Source: Macondimonas sp035325645 (GTDB taxonomy: Bacteria > Pseudomonadota > Gammaproteobacteria > UBA5335). From it: DNA of 64,000 nucleotides. The position numbers and the translations under genes are program-made. The notes beneath the pieces were generated by a model, which worked only from the letters and a program-made list of their open reading frames with translations, had not been told where the DNA came from and ran no database searches. This document shows, in pieces, positions 25,207 through 34,184 of this stretch (positions within the stretch are counted from its first letter, which is position 1; each line of letters begins with the position of its first letter). The stretch is from positions 1 through 64,000 of the forward strand of contig DAOKZK010000010.1 of assembly GCA_035325645.1 (NCBI GenBank), in the 5' to 3' direction.

Positions 25207-26127
25207 CGTGTCCAGAATGTCATTGGCGATCTTCGTTGCCAAGCCATGTGCTTTGGGTGCTGGATTGGACGCCGCGAAGTAGAGCGCGAATAGTGGCGCT
25301 CCGCTCGGATTCTTGGCATCGCCGCTTTGATACAGAACCTTGGGGTCGGTGACGGCAGGAAACAGCCCCTTCAATCGCTTCGAGACAAACTGCAGCATCT
25401 GGCGGTGATCGGTGTTGCGCACATCGCCATTGTTGCTGCCGAACAGATCGGATTGCGGATTCTGGGCGTAGAACGCCTGACGCCATTCATCGGTGCCAAG
25501 CACGCGCGTCAGAGATGCCTCCTTGTCAGCATCCAGCGCATCCGCATTCTTGGCGGCTTGCCGATACAGTCCGGCATACGGAAACAGATACCAGACATCA
25601 ACTGCGCCGGTCTTGGCAATCGCTTCCAGCGTTGACCATTCGACGTGCATTCCGAACGGATCAAGGAACAGCACGGCCCGCTCGCTTCGCCACTGGTATC
25701 GGCCGCAGAGGGTTTTCAATGCCGCATTGGCATCGCTCTTGATCACTTCGATGGTCTTGTCAGGGTATTCCGCACCAAGCGCATTCAGCGCGGCCAGCTT
25801 CTTGGTGCGGAGTTCGATAAAGTAGAACTTGTGGAACGCGGGGTTGGTGGCCAATGCCCTTCGCGCGGAGCCGTCGACGGTTTTCTTCTCGCCCTCAACC
25901 TTGATGTCGCAACGGCCTGTACCGGCGAACGCGTCGATATAGAGCCGCGTGAAGCTCTGCTTGCTGAGCGCGGTATTGAATGCCACGAGGTACTTCTCAA
26001 GCGCCTCCAACTTGATGCGAGTCCAAGGCCCACCGAAGGAATGCTGATCGTCTAACTTGTCGAATTCGTCGTTGTCAAGCAGACTGTCGTCCCCATCGAT
26101 CAGCTTTCCCATCGGGTTTTTCCTCAT
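25201..26127 (-). CDS. tcmP: Three-Cys-motif partner protein TcmP
   Basis: 308 aa from the ATG at 26127; an in-frame TTG at 26148 would overlap the helicase stop. The fold looks like a Rossmann methyltransferase: LYIDAFAGTGRC (about 62-73) is motif I-like, FYFIELRTKK carries the acidic loop, and VLFLDPFGMHVEW (about 152-164) takes the place of DPPY. The family is known from its link to three-Cys-motif (DUF5131) proteins. Here it is the last gene of the defence operon, 11 bases after the helicase, and meets DUF5131 tail to tail. Whether it methylates anything is unproven. Confidence 0.88.
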   Translation of the reverse strand: MRKNPMGKLIDGDDSLLDNDEFDKLDDQHSFGGPWTRIKLEALEKYLVAFNTALSKQSFTRLYIDAFAGTGRCDIKVEGEKKTVDGSARRALATNPAFHKFYFIELRTKKLAALNALGAEYPDKTIEVIKSDANAALKTLCGRYQWRSERAVLFLDPFGMHVEWSTLEAIAKTGAVDVWYLFPYAGLYRQAAKNADALDADKEASLTRVLGTDEWRQAFYAQNPQSDLFGSNNGDVRNTDHRQMLQFVSKRLKGLFPAVTDPKVLYQSGDAKNPSGAPLFALYFAASNPAPKAHGLATKIANDILDTL

Positions 26128-26138
26128 TTGACTGCCCG

Positions 26139-28874
26139 TCAGCCCCAAGCCGCGCTCATCAGCGTGGCGAGATCTCGCCGCGAGAGCACTTCTGTAAACT
26201 CGCGCCAGTCCTTCTCCGGCGGCATCATCGTGCCCGTGTAACGCAGATCAAAACCTGTGGCAGTCCGCTGGGCATTGATGTACTCGTCCAGCTTCTCGCC
26301 AAGGGTTTCGATATCGTCGATCCACTCGTCCTTGATGGTGTCGGGCAGGGACCCGAACAGGTCGTAGCGATTTCGCATACGCTCGGACAGCCGCTCGTAG
26401 ATCTTCTCGTCCACGGTCTGCTCGAACACCAGGTTGAGCATGTCGACAGTCTCGCGCCTCTGGCCGAAGCGCTTGATTCGTCCGATGCGCTGTTCCAGGC
26501 GCGTCGGGTTCCAGGGCAGGTCCACATTGATCAGCGTGCCGAGGGTCTGCAGGTTGAGACCTTCGCATGCGGCATCGGTGGCTGCCATGACCCGGATCTG
26601 GTGCTCGGCCACCATGCGCTTCAGGGTCTCGCGCTCCACCGCGACGCTGTCACCGCGCTGATAGAGGCGGCTACGCCCCGCTCCGGCGTAAAGGCCGATG
26701 GCCTCATCGGGATAACGGGCCGCCAGTTCATCCGCGAGCCATTTCGCGGTGTCGTAGTACTGGCTGAAAATGATCACGCCGAGTTCGAGCCACCTCTCCT
26801 TATCCAGGAAGTGGATCACGGCCTCCATCTTGGGGTCCGCGTCGAGCCGTTGAAGCCTGTCGATGAGGCGTTCGAGAACTTCACGTTCCTCCTGCGTTTC
26901 AACGGCCAGGTCGGCTTCGAACTCGTCTCCCTCTTCATGCACGGCCTCCCCTTGCAACAGTCGTTGAGCTGTCGCGAGTCCGGCTTGGATGCTGGAGCAA
27001 ATGCGCTGCTCCATCAGGTTTTTCATGAACCCGCTCCCCTTGCCGCGTTTGGCGAGTGCCTTGCCGAAGGCCCGTGCTTGGCCATAGGCCTCGCGGAAGT
27101 CTTCCGATGTCCGCAGCGCCTTGCCCTCGAACAGGACGTCGAACATCCGCGGTTCGGCCACCTTGGAGCGATCCGGATGAATGTCGACCCCGACCCGCGT
27201 GAGCAGGTTCGCATCTTCCAGCTGCTGTCGTTTGCGAAGCACGACGTGCCTGACCAACGGGTTCTCACGTTGGAACAACGTTGCTCCGGCGATGCGCCGC
27301 TCTAGTTCCTCTTCCAGGATCTCTCGCGTCTCCTCGGCGAGGTCGGTCAAGGGGCGATTGGTTTGCCATTCTCCGTTGGTGAGACCCAGGTCTTGCCGGA
27401 TGGCTGAGAACAGCTTGCGGGCACGTGGCTCGCTGGTGGACTCGACGCGCGGCAGCGGAGATCGCAGCAACTCCCAGGCATGGCCGGGGTTCAGTACCTC
27501 TTGCCGACCGGCCAAGATCTCCAGCACTTCATCGGGCCGATGCCATGCCGCCAGGTCATGCCCTAAGACGAAGTGGCCTCGACCTTGGTGCAGGATACCC
27601 AACAGGTCCCAGAGGTCTCTCGGATCAGTTTGGATGGGCGTCGCCGTGCCAAGCAACACATGGTCCGCACGGGCGGCGACTTCGCGCATGAACGCCAGCA
27701 GTTCGTTCGGCGTTCCTGCGTCCCTGCCAAAGCCTTGGCGCGTGCGCGCCTTGTGGGCTTCGTCCAGGATGACGACACCGAACCTCAAGCCCAGCAGATG
27801 CTGCTTCTCCAACGAGTCGCGCATCATGAGGCCCGTGGACACGATGCCGATGCGAAGCGGACAGCGTGCAATCTGCTCGCGGCCCGCCGGAGAAATGGCG
27901 CGCTCGTCCGCATCCAGCCACACCTTGCGTACCGTATCCCAGCGTGCGGTCGGGATGCCGAGCTTATCCAGCATCTCGGTCTGCCACTGCTCGGTGAGTG
28001 TCGCCGGCGCAAAGATCACGACAGGGCGTCGTGGCCCGTTTTCGCGATCAGAGAGCAGACACAGCGTCAATGCTGCGGTGGCCAGCGATAGCGTCTTGCC
28101 CAGTCCTACCTCATCGGCCAGCAACAGCCTCACCACGCCGTAGAGCCGGTGGTGGCGCAAACACTCGGTCAAGAATCCTTGCTGCCATGGCTGCAACTGC
28201 TGCCCCTCGCGGTACAGCGGGGACTCGATCAGCGCGGCCGGCGCAAGGTTCTCGTCCTCATCAATCTCGTCGAAGACCACTTCGCGGCGATAGCCACGGC
28301 GATGCACTTCTCGGATGACCGCCTGGGGCAGCGGCTTGGCCGCATTCCACAGGAAGTCGAACTCCTCCTCGATCCAGGCCACCCCCTCGGGGGACTCGTC
28401 CTCCCACAGGATCTCGTAGTGCCGCTGCCAGCCACTGCGGGTTTCGTTCATAGACCCGATGAAGCCGAGCCTGCGTCCGTCTGCCAGCGTGATCACCCCC
28501 GCCTTGCCATGCACAAAGCCGCAGATGTCGTCCGGTGCCACCCGCACGGCCTGGCCGTGCTGCTGTAGGAAGGCATCCAAGCGGCGGTAACGGTCACGGT
28601 GCAGGAGCGCTTCGGCCTCCAGAGCGCGCTCATTCCAGCGACCCAGCATCTTGCTTTCGCGCAACTGGGCTACCTTGAGGTCATCCGGATGGATATCGAC
28701 GTTGCAGACGATCTTGACCTCGGGGATGCCCTCCAGCACCTCGCCGGCCACCTCGAACAGGGAGCTGGTGAAGTAGCCGGCAATGCGCTTGTAACTGCGT
28801 GCGCCAGCCAGATGCTGCAGCAGGAAGCTGGCATCCAGCCGATGAGTGCGTGAAGAAAAGCGCCGGATGCTCAT
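26139..28874 (-). CDS. Defence helicase with N-terminal PLD-like domain
   Basis: 911 aa. The N-terminal ~180 residues are phospholipase-D-like: YKRIAGYFTSSLFEVAGEVL, then HGKAG (about 122) and GFIGSMNETRSG (about 138-149), an HxK...GSxN pattern. An SNF2/superfamily-2 helicase follows, with Walker A DEVGLGKT (254-261), DEAH (371-374), GTATPIQ, and motif VI near LEQRIGRIKRFGQ. It would translocate on DNA using ATP and perhaps cut through the PLD domain. It lies 10 bases after the DUF1156 methylase. Similar PLD-helicases occur in DISARM- and Hma-type predicted systems. Confidence 0.92.
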   Translation of the reverse strand: MSIRRFSSRTHRLDASFLLQHLAGARSYKRIAGYFTSSLFEVAGEVLEGIPEVKIVCNVDIHPDDLKVAQLRESKMLGRWNERALEAEALLHRDRYRRLDAFLQQHGQAVRVAPDDICGFVHGKAGVITLADGRRLGFIGSMNETRSGWQRHYEILWEDESPEGVAWIEEEFDFLWNAAKPLPQAVIREVHRRGYRREVVFDEIDEDENLAPAALIESPLYREGQQLQPWQQGFLTECLRHHRLYGVVRLLLADEVGLGKTLSLATAALTLCLLSDRENGPRRPVVIFAPATLTEQWQTEMLDKLGIPTARWDTVRKVWLDADERAISPAGREQIARCPLRIGIVSTGLMMRDSLEKQHLLGLRFGVVILDEAHKARTRQGFGRDAGTPNELLAFMREVAARADHVLLGTATPIQTDPRDLWDLLGILHQGRGHFVLGHDLAAWHRPDEVLEILAGRQEVLNPGHAWELLRSPLPRVESTSEPRARKLFSAIRQDLGLTNGEWQTNRPLTDLAEETREILEEELERRIAGATLFQRENPLVRHVVLRKRQQLEDANLLTRVGVDIHPDRSKVAEPRMFDVLFEGKALRTSEDFREAYGQARAFGKALAKRGKGSGFMKNLMEQRICSSIQAGLATAQRLLQGEAVHEEGDEFEADLAVETQEEREVLERLIDRLQRLDADPKMEAVIHFLDKERWLELGVIIFSQYYDTAKWLADELAARYPDEAIGLYAGAGRSRLYQRGDSVAVERETLKRMVAEHQIRVMAATDAACEGLNLQTLGTLINVDLPWNPTRLEQRIGRIKRFGQRRETVDMLNLVFEQTVDEKIYERLSERMRNRYDLFGSLPDTIKDEWIDDIETLGEKLDEYINAQRTATGFDLRYTGTMMPPEKDWREFTEVLSRRDLATLMSAAWG

Positions 28875-28884
28875 CCGCCGGCCC

Positions 28885-31821
28885 TCAGGCGCCGAAGCGC
28901 AGGTTCTTCAAGCGCGCGCCCAGCACCTCGGCGGCGCTGCGCACGTTTGGTTCCGTGGACTTGCGCTCGATGAAGGCCAGCATGTCCACCAGTAGAGGAC
29001 GCACCTCCAGGAAGTCGGCCATCTCGTTCTTGATCTGTTCGACGATGACCTGCGGCTCGGTGTCCTTCAGTATCTGCTGCAGGGCAATGATGATCCGGCC
29101 CAGCTTGGTGACGCCGATCTCCGTGGACTCGGTCAGATCGCGGGAGGCGAACTCAGTCACGCGCTTGAGCCGCGCGTGATTGGGGCGCATGTCGCCCATC
29201 ACGCGGCTGTAGTCCTCCACACGGAAGGCTTTGGCGAAATTCTGGTAGTTGTCGAGCTTCTGCGCGCCGGTCGTCTCCATGTCCAGCATGCGTAACACGA
29301 AGCGCTCGATGCCGGTGAGCTTGGCCCATGTGTCCGGGGCAAGGCCTTCGGGCACCAGCAGGCTCGACGCCGTCTCTGCCGCCTGTTGGACGATCTCGTC
29401 CACGACCGTCACTTCTCCGCGCGCCCGCGGACGCAGAGCAAACGTCGTCACGTCCTCGCCGCCGATGTGGGTGTAGGCGGTGAGCACCTTGAGCGCCGCC
29501 GCATAGCCCGCCATTTGCAGGTCCGAGTCGTTGAACACCGGCTCGCCGTGATGCGCCTTCACGGTGTCGTTGAGATGCATCATGGTTTCGATCTGCCGCG
29601 CCACCTCCTGCCGCACGGCAGGCAAGATACGCTGCTTGAACCCCGTGCGCTCGCCGGCGGGGCGTTTCTTCAACATCAGGATCACCGTGCCCTGGACGTA
29701 GCCGCCTTTCTTGAGCTCGGAGGTCGTCTCGGTGGCGATGTACCAGGCGGCCACCACCTGTAGGCCCGCCGCCCAAAAGATGCCGATCAGGTCGCCCCAG
29801 ACGGCCGTATCCTGGTGGGTGAACATCACGCACTGCATGCCGTTGTCGGGCATGTGCTCGGCCATGGCCTGGTAGGCGGCCACCATGCCGCGCCGGAAGT
29901 CTTCGCCAGAACCCTTGATCGCCAGCGCGCGCCGGGAATCCCATACCCATTCGTCGAACGGCTTGGGCGGGTTCTTGCGCATCCAGGCGATGAAATACTC
30001 GGTGATTTCATGATAATTCACCGCGTCTGCATACGGCGGATCAGTAATGAATATCTCCGCGTTGCACTCAATCTCGTTCGCGGGGCGAGATTGGATTTGC
30101 ACGTTCCTCGCAAAAACTTCTCTGTCCCGAAGCGTCATATTTCGGGAATGACAGAACACATAGCCACTTCGGGTAAGCCAATCGACGTTGGTGTCCAATG
30201 CTTGGTCCGTCATGGCGTTAAGCGCGGTAAGCGAGATGCGATCCCAGCGCACTTTCTTGGAGTTCCAGTCAGCCTGGCCACAATGAAGGAGCGCAAGGTC
30301 AGGCGTCCTCGCATGCTTCTTTATTGTCGCCATGAGAAGCAGATTTCTGGGTGTGTACAGATGATGCCAATGCGTCCAGCCGCGCTCGCGGAATAAGCGC
30401 GTGGTCTCGTCCCCCGGCTCGATGGCCATGTCGGGTGCCAATCCCTCTTCCTGCCAGAGCGCGAGGTTCTCGGCGACGATGGTCTCCACCTTGCGCTCGC
30501 GCTCAAGGTCCGCTTCCGTGGGGGCGGCAAACCAGGTCTCCTGGCGGGCGGCGTCGATCGTTTCCTTCTTGATCCACTGGATGCAGTACAGCCGCTCCTG
30601 GAAGATGTCATCGGGTCGCGGCCGGAACTCGTCCTTTTCCCACCGGCGCAAGCGGTTGCCCGTCGTGCCATCGGGTAGCCGATAGTCGCCACGCAAGGTC
30701 TTGATCGGGGTGCGATAGCTCTTGCCGTCGATTTCGTAAACAAGATCGCCTCCCTGCACAGTTCCCTTCCTGGCCTCGCTTAGCAAGTCATTCGAGACGC
30801 CTTCGATGACCTTGATGTTGAATCGCCGATTAGCATGATCTGGTTCCAACACAGCGATGACGGCGCGATTCTTGGAAATGATCCGGTCCTGGATCATTGG
30901 CACTTTCCAGCCTGTTTCCGGGCAGCGGGTTTCGAGACAATATAGATATGCCTTGGCCCGATTGCCTTGCTCGTCATGTTCAATGCCAAAGCGGATGATT
31001 TCGGCATCCACTGCTACTGCCAATTCGCGCTGTGCCTGTTCAAGTTCAGCACGACGTTGCGGATTGGCGCCGATGATGTTCAGCGCCCCCCAGGTGAGCA
31101 TGCAGGCGATGGGGTTCAGGTCGGAGGCATAGACGTCGCAACCGATACGCGCCGCCTCGAAGGGGATGGAGCCGCCGCCGCAGAAAGTGTCGCCGACGCG
31201 CGGACGATGCCCATAGCGCAGGATGCCCAGTTGCTCCACCAACTCCGGGAAGGAATGCGCCTTGATCCCCAGATGAGCGTAATGACGGTTGACCTGGGGC
31301 CACACCGGCGCGTAGAGCCAGTCTTGATCCACCTCCTCCGGGCGCTTGCACAGGCTCGCTTTTTCCTCGTAGCTGGCGAAGGTGGCCAGCGCCTGACGGT
31401 AGAGTTCGAGCTTGTCATCGTCCGTGACATCGCGGCGCCAGCCGCGCCCGCTAAAGTAGCGCTCCGGATCGCTGATCGGGATCAGTTCCTGCAACTTGGT
31501 CGCTGAAAACGCGTTGGCCGCGAGCGCACGACGTGCCAGCGCCTCGTCGTCGAAGGCCATCAACTTCTCGAAGATGGCAAGGTCGGCTTCTGCGTCGTCG
31601 GTGGGCGGCAGGAGACTGCCCAGCACGATAGCGCGCACCAGAATCAGCGGCTTGCGGCCCTTCCAGTACGAGCCGATCGATGTCAGCGTCTGGCCACGCC
31701 CAGCACCCCGCTCGGTTTGCGCCTCGAACGACACCTTCTGCGCTGGAAAGACCGTCTCGATCAGCGCCGGGGCGTCCTTGAGCGCCAGGGGGGTGAGGGA
31801 GGTTCTTGTTTGTGCATGCAT
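28885..31821 (-). CDS. DUF1156 DNA methyltransferase (adenine-specific type, Zn ribbon)
   Basis: 978 aa. The opening, including FEAQTERGAGRGQTLTSIGS, is the DUF1156 N-terminus. SAM motif I is GDTFCGGGSIPFEAARIGCD (about 210-229), and the catalytic DPPY lies at about 594-597 (ITDPPYADAVNYHE). A cysteine pair at about 295-300 (YCLETRCPETGW) fits the Zn-ribbon class. It would methylate host DNA to mark self for the neighbouring helicase and ATPase. The coding sequence dips in GC around the DPPY region and around 30.77-31.06 kb. It is 13 bases after DarG. Confidence 0.93.
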   Translation of the reverse strand: MHAQTRTSLTPLALKDAPALIETVFPAQKVSFEAQTERGAGRGQTLTSIGSYWKGRKPLILVRAIVLGSLLPPTDDAEADLAIFEKLMAFDDEALARRALAANAFSATKLQELIPISDPERYFSGRGWRRDVTDDDKLELYRQALATFASYEEKASLCKRPEEVDQDWLYAPVWPQVNRHYAHLGIKAHSFPELVEQLGILRYGHRPRVGDTFCGGGSIPFEAARIGCDVYASDLNPIACMLTWGALNIIGANPQRRAELEQAQRELAVAVDAEIIRFGIEHDEQGNRAKAYLYCLETRCPETGWKVPMIQDRIISKNRAVIAVLEPDHANRRFNIKVIEGVSNDLLSEARKGTVQGGDLVYEIDGKSYRTPIKTLRGDYRLPDGTTGNRLRRWEKDEFRPRPDDIFQERLYCIQWIKKETIDAARQETWFAAPTEADLERERKVETIVAENLALWQEEGLAPDMAIEPGDETTRLFRERGWTHWHHLYTPRNLLLMATIKKHARTPDLALLHCGQADWNSKKVRWDRISLTALNAMTDQALDTNVDWLTRSGYVFCHSRNMTLRDREVFARNVQIQSRPANEIECNAEIFITDPPYADAVNYHEITEYFIAWMRKNPPKPFDEWVWDSRRALAIKGSGEDFRRGMVAAYQAMAEHMPDNGMQCVMFTHQDTAVWGDLIGIFWAAGLQVVAAWYIATETTSELKKGGYVQGTVILMLKKRPAGERTGFKQRILPAVRQEVARQIETMMHLNDTVKAHHGEPVFNDSDLQMAGYAAALKVLTAYTHIGGEDVTTFALRPRARGEVTVVDEIVQQAAETASSLLVPEGLAPDTWAKLTGIERFVLRMLDMETTGAQKLDNYQNFAKAFRVEDYSRVMGDMRPNHARLKRVTEFASRDLTESTEIGVTKLGRIIIALQQILKDTEPQVIVEQIKNEMADFLEVRPLLVDMLAFIERKSTEPNVRSAAEVLGARLKNLRFGA

Positions 31822-31834
31822 GGCTAGGTGATCT

Positions 31835-32884
31835 TCAAGCGGTCGCTGCCTGCACCCAGCCGTGGGAGGCCAGTCTGTCGGCGGCGATGGCGATCTGTCG
31901 GAGCGTGAACTGGCGCTTGCGCGGGTTCCAGGCGTGGATGCGCTTGGCTACCTCGTCGAGCTGGCAGACGCCTTCGCGCGTCATGACCCAATGCGCGGTG
32001 GAGAGCAGCTCGAGGCCATAGGGCGACTCGAAACCTTCGATGAGGCGGGTGACGCGCTCGAAGCGTTGGCGGCTGTCGGCATGTTGGTCGAGGAAGGCGG
32101 ATGCCTCCTGGATAGCGCCGGGAACCAGCGTCAGGGGCTTGTCCGGCGCATCACCGCCGTCGGCGTAACCGGCGATCAGGTGCCCCTCGACCGCGCGCAG
32201 CACGTGGCGCAGGTTCTCGGCGTAGGGGCCATAAGGCGCCTTGACGTATTTCAAGCGCAGCGGCTCTCCTGCCTCCTGCATGAAGTACATCAGCTTGTGC
32301 ACCTCCAGCAAGGTCACGAAGGGGTCGAGCAAGCCGCCGAGATAACGGTGGATCAACTCGACCAAGGCTGCGCGTCCTGCGGTCATGGTCGGCACTTCGC
32401 GCACATGGGCCATCTTGTCCGTGGTGGGCGCACCAAAGGGCTCGAACACGAGCACGTGCACGTCCTCCAGTTGCCCCAGCGCTCGCTCGATGCGTGGACG
32501 CACCTCGCTCCAGTCCAAGCCCCCCAAGCCGCTGCCCAGGGGTGGGATGGCGATGCAGCGGATGCCCTTGTCGCGAATGACCCGAACCAGATCGACCAAG
32601 CCTGCGTCGATGTCCTCGATGCGGCTCTTGCCGCGCCAGTGGCGCTTGGTGGGGAAGTTGATGATGAAGCGCGGCGGCGTGAGCTGTCCCGTCTCGAAGA
32701 CAAACATGCGGCCCGGCTGCACGGCCTCGCGCTTACAGGCCGCCTCGTAAGCCTTGAAGTTCTCAGGGAAGGCGTTCTTGAACTGCAAGGCGATCCCGCG
32801 CCCCATCACGCCGACGCAGTTGACGGTGTTGACCAGAGCGTCCGCCTCGCATTTGAGGATGTCGCCTGAGGTGAACTCGATCAT
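31835..32884 (-). CDS. darG: DarG macro-domain antitoxin
   Basis: 349 aa from the ATG at 32884, with AGAGGA upstream. The N-terminal ~155 residues are a macro domain: GDILKCEADALVNTVNCVG, then VMGRGIALQFK and IPPLGSGLGGLDW, which bind ADP-ribose and remove it from thymidine in DNA. The C-terminal half (from about 170, ALVELIHRYLGGLLDPFVTL, then LKYVKAPYGPYAENLRHVL) matches the DarG region that also holds the toxin. It lies 20 bases after DarT. This is the full length typical of two-domain DarG. Confidence 0.92.
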   Translation of the reverse strand: MIEFTSGDILKCEADALVNTVNCVGVMGRGIALQFKNAFPENFKAYEAACKREAVQPGRMFVFETGQLTPPRFIINFPTKRHWRGKSRIEDIDAGLVDLVRVIRDKGIRCIAIPPLGSGLGGLDWSEVRPRIERALGQLEDVHVLVFEPFGAPTTDKMAHVREVPTMTAGRAALVELIHRYLGGLLDPFVTLLEVHKLMYFMQEAGEPLRLKYVKAPYGPYAENLRHVLRAVEGHLIAGYADGGDAPDKPLTLVPGAIQEASAFLDQHADSRQRFERVTRLIEGFESPYGLELLSTAHWVMTREGVCQLDEVAKRIHAWNPRKRQFTLRQIAIAADRLASHGWVQAATA

Positions 32885-32904
32885 GGCTGTGATCCTCTCA
32901 TGTC

Positions 32905-33552
32905 TCAGTAGTACCAATCCGGGCGGATTTCGACCGTAGGTCGGTGTCCGTTGACCGGAAGGGCGTTCACGACGTGTTGGTAGATCGTGCGATTGAGCAC
33001 GCCGATGCGCTCGATCAGGTGCCAGGGAAAGCTGTGCTCCAGCAGAAACTCGGCTTGCTTGCCTTCGTTACACTGCCGCCAGTCCCTGGCTTGGACGGCC
33101 GCCCAGTCAACTTCGTCGAGGCGTGCCAAATCGCAACGGTCCTCGAACAAGTACGAACCGGCGTTCGAGAGGGTGAAGGCCCACCGCCTCTGTTGGGCTT
33201 GTGCCCAAGCAACGGTGGCGTGAAGATCCGCTTCGAAATGCAGGATCGGGGCCTGTCCACCGCGATAACCCAGCTCCGGATGATTGCCCTGGTGGATCAG
33301 GTACAACATCACCGAGCGCGGGCAGAAGTAGAACGGCACGCAGTCGCCCACGTGCAGGCCGGGGTGGCTGTTCAATGACAGGGTTAAGCGCCGCTGCTTG
33401 ATGCCGCTCATTCCGATGGTCGTCCCAGCAGGCGCTCGCCGATTGACCTCCGCGTCGCACCAGAGGAAGCCATCGGCCACGATGGAGGGCAAACGATCCA
33501 CATGGGCGATGTGGTAGATCTTGGGCTGCGGGGGTACGAGGCCGTTGGTCAT
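32905..33552 (-). CDS. darT: DarT DNA ADP-ribosyltransferase toxin
   Basis: 215 aa, standard length for the DUF4433/DarT family. The NAD-binding start is IYHIAHVDRLPSIVADGFLW; the family segment PFYFCPRSVMLYLIHQGNH follows. The ARTT-like loop KQAEFLLEHSFPW (about 165-177) carries the catalytic Glu at about 168. DarT transfers ADP-ribose to thymidine in single-stranded DNA and blocks replication; DarTG pairs stop phages by aborting infection. Its start overlaps the DUF3780 stop (ATGA), so expression is tied to the defence operon. Confidence 0.93.
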   Translation of the reverse strand: MTNGLVPPQPKIYHIAHVDRLPSIVADGFLWCDAEVNRRAPAGTTIGMSGIKQRRLTLSLNSHPGLHVGDCVPFYFCPRSVMLYLIHQGNHPELGYRGGQAPILHFEADLHATVAWAQAQQRRWAFTLSNAGSYLFEDRCDLARLDEVDWAAVQARDWRQCNEGKQAEFLLEHSFPWHLIERIGVLNRTIYQHVVNALPVNGHRPTVEIRPDWYY

Positions 33553-34184
33553 GCCGTGTCGTCCCCAAACAGGTCCAGCGATGGCCGGTTGTCGTCGCGG
33601 TCGTTGCGGCCGCGGCGGGCGCGGGTGCCGAGCAAATCGCTCTGCGCGACATCACCCAGGGCATGCTGAAGCGCGATGCGCCACCCCTTGCCGGCGTCCA
33701 TGACGCCGCCAGTCGCCATGGCGGTCATGCCAAACAGCCACCAGCGCTCCTCGGGCCGAAGCGCCAGCCAGTTCCTCACGGCGACGGGGATCTTGGCTGC
33801 CTCCATCTGCTCGACGGCCCAGGCCAGGACACAGAGTTCCTTGCCGAGCAGGCGATCCACAGGGTTCTCGCCGATCTTCCATGCACTGGGCTTCAGGCCA
33901 TGTGCGGTGAGGCGAGCGTTGAAGGCCCGCTGCACCTCGGCACGGATGGCCGTCCAGCGCGGCCGGTCGAGCAAGACGCGGTCGATCACCGCGGTGTCCG
34001 CCGAGGCCGATTGCAGCCCGAGGTACTCGCTGATCTGAACCTTGCCCGTGCTGCTCTTGGGGATGAGCACCTTGAAGTGATGCGGGTCCGAGGTCGCGGG
34101 CACCCCGAAGCCCAGCGTATGCTGGACTTGCACACGCCCTGCTGGCGTCCGGTGTGCTGCGGCCTTGGCGCGCGTCATGGTCAT
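33549..34184 (-). CDS. DUF3780 defence-associated protein
   Basis: 211 aa. Matches the DUF3780 pattern: HTLGFGVPATSDPHHFKVLI, then a basic helical middle and the tryptophan-rich LALRPEERWWLFGMTAMATG. The family is known mainly from operons with DUF499 and DUF1156; no enzymatic motif is visible. Four-base overlaps join it to DUF499 upstream and DarT downstream, so three proteins are translationally coupled. It may bridge the ATPase and methylase; this is inference. Confidence 0.88.
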   Translation of the reverse strand: MTMTRAKAAAHRTPAGRVQVQHTLGFGVPATSDPHHFKVLIPKSSTGKVQISEYLGLQSASADTAVIDRVLLDRPRWTAIRAEVQRAFNARLTAHGLKPSAWKIGENPVDRLLGKELCVLAWAVEQMEAAKIPVAVRNWLALRPEERWWLFGMTAMATGGVMDAGKGWRIALQHALGDVAQSDLLGTRARRGRNDRDDNRPSLDLFGDDTA

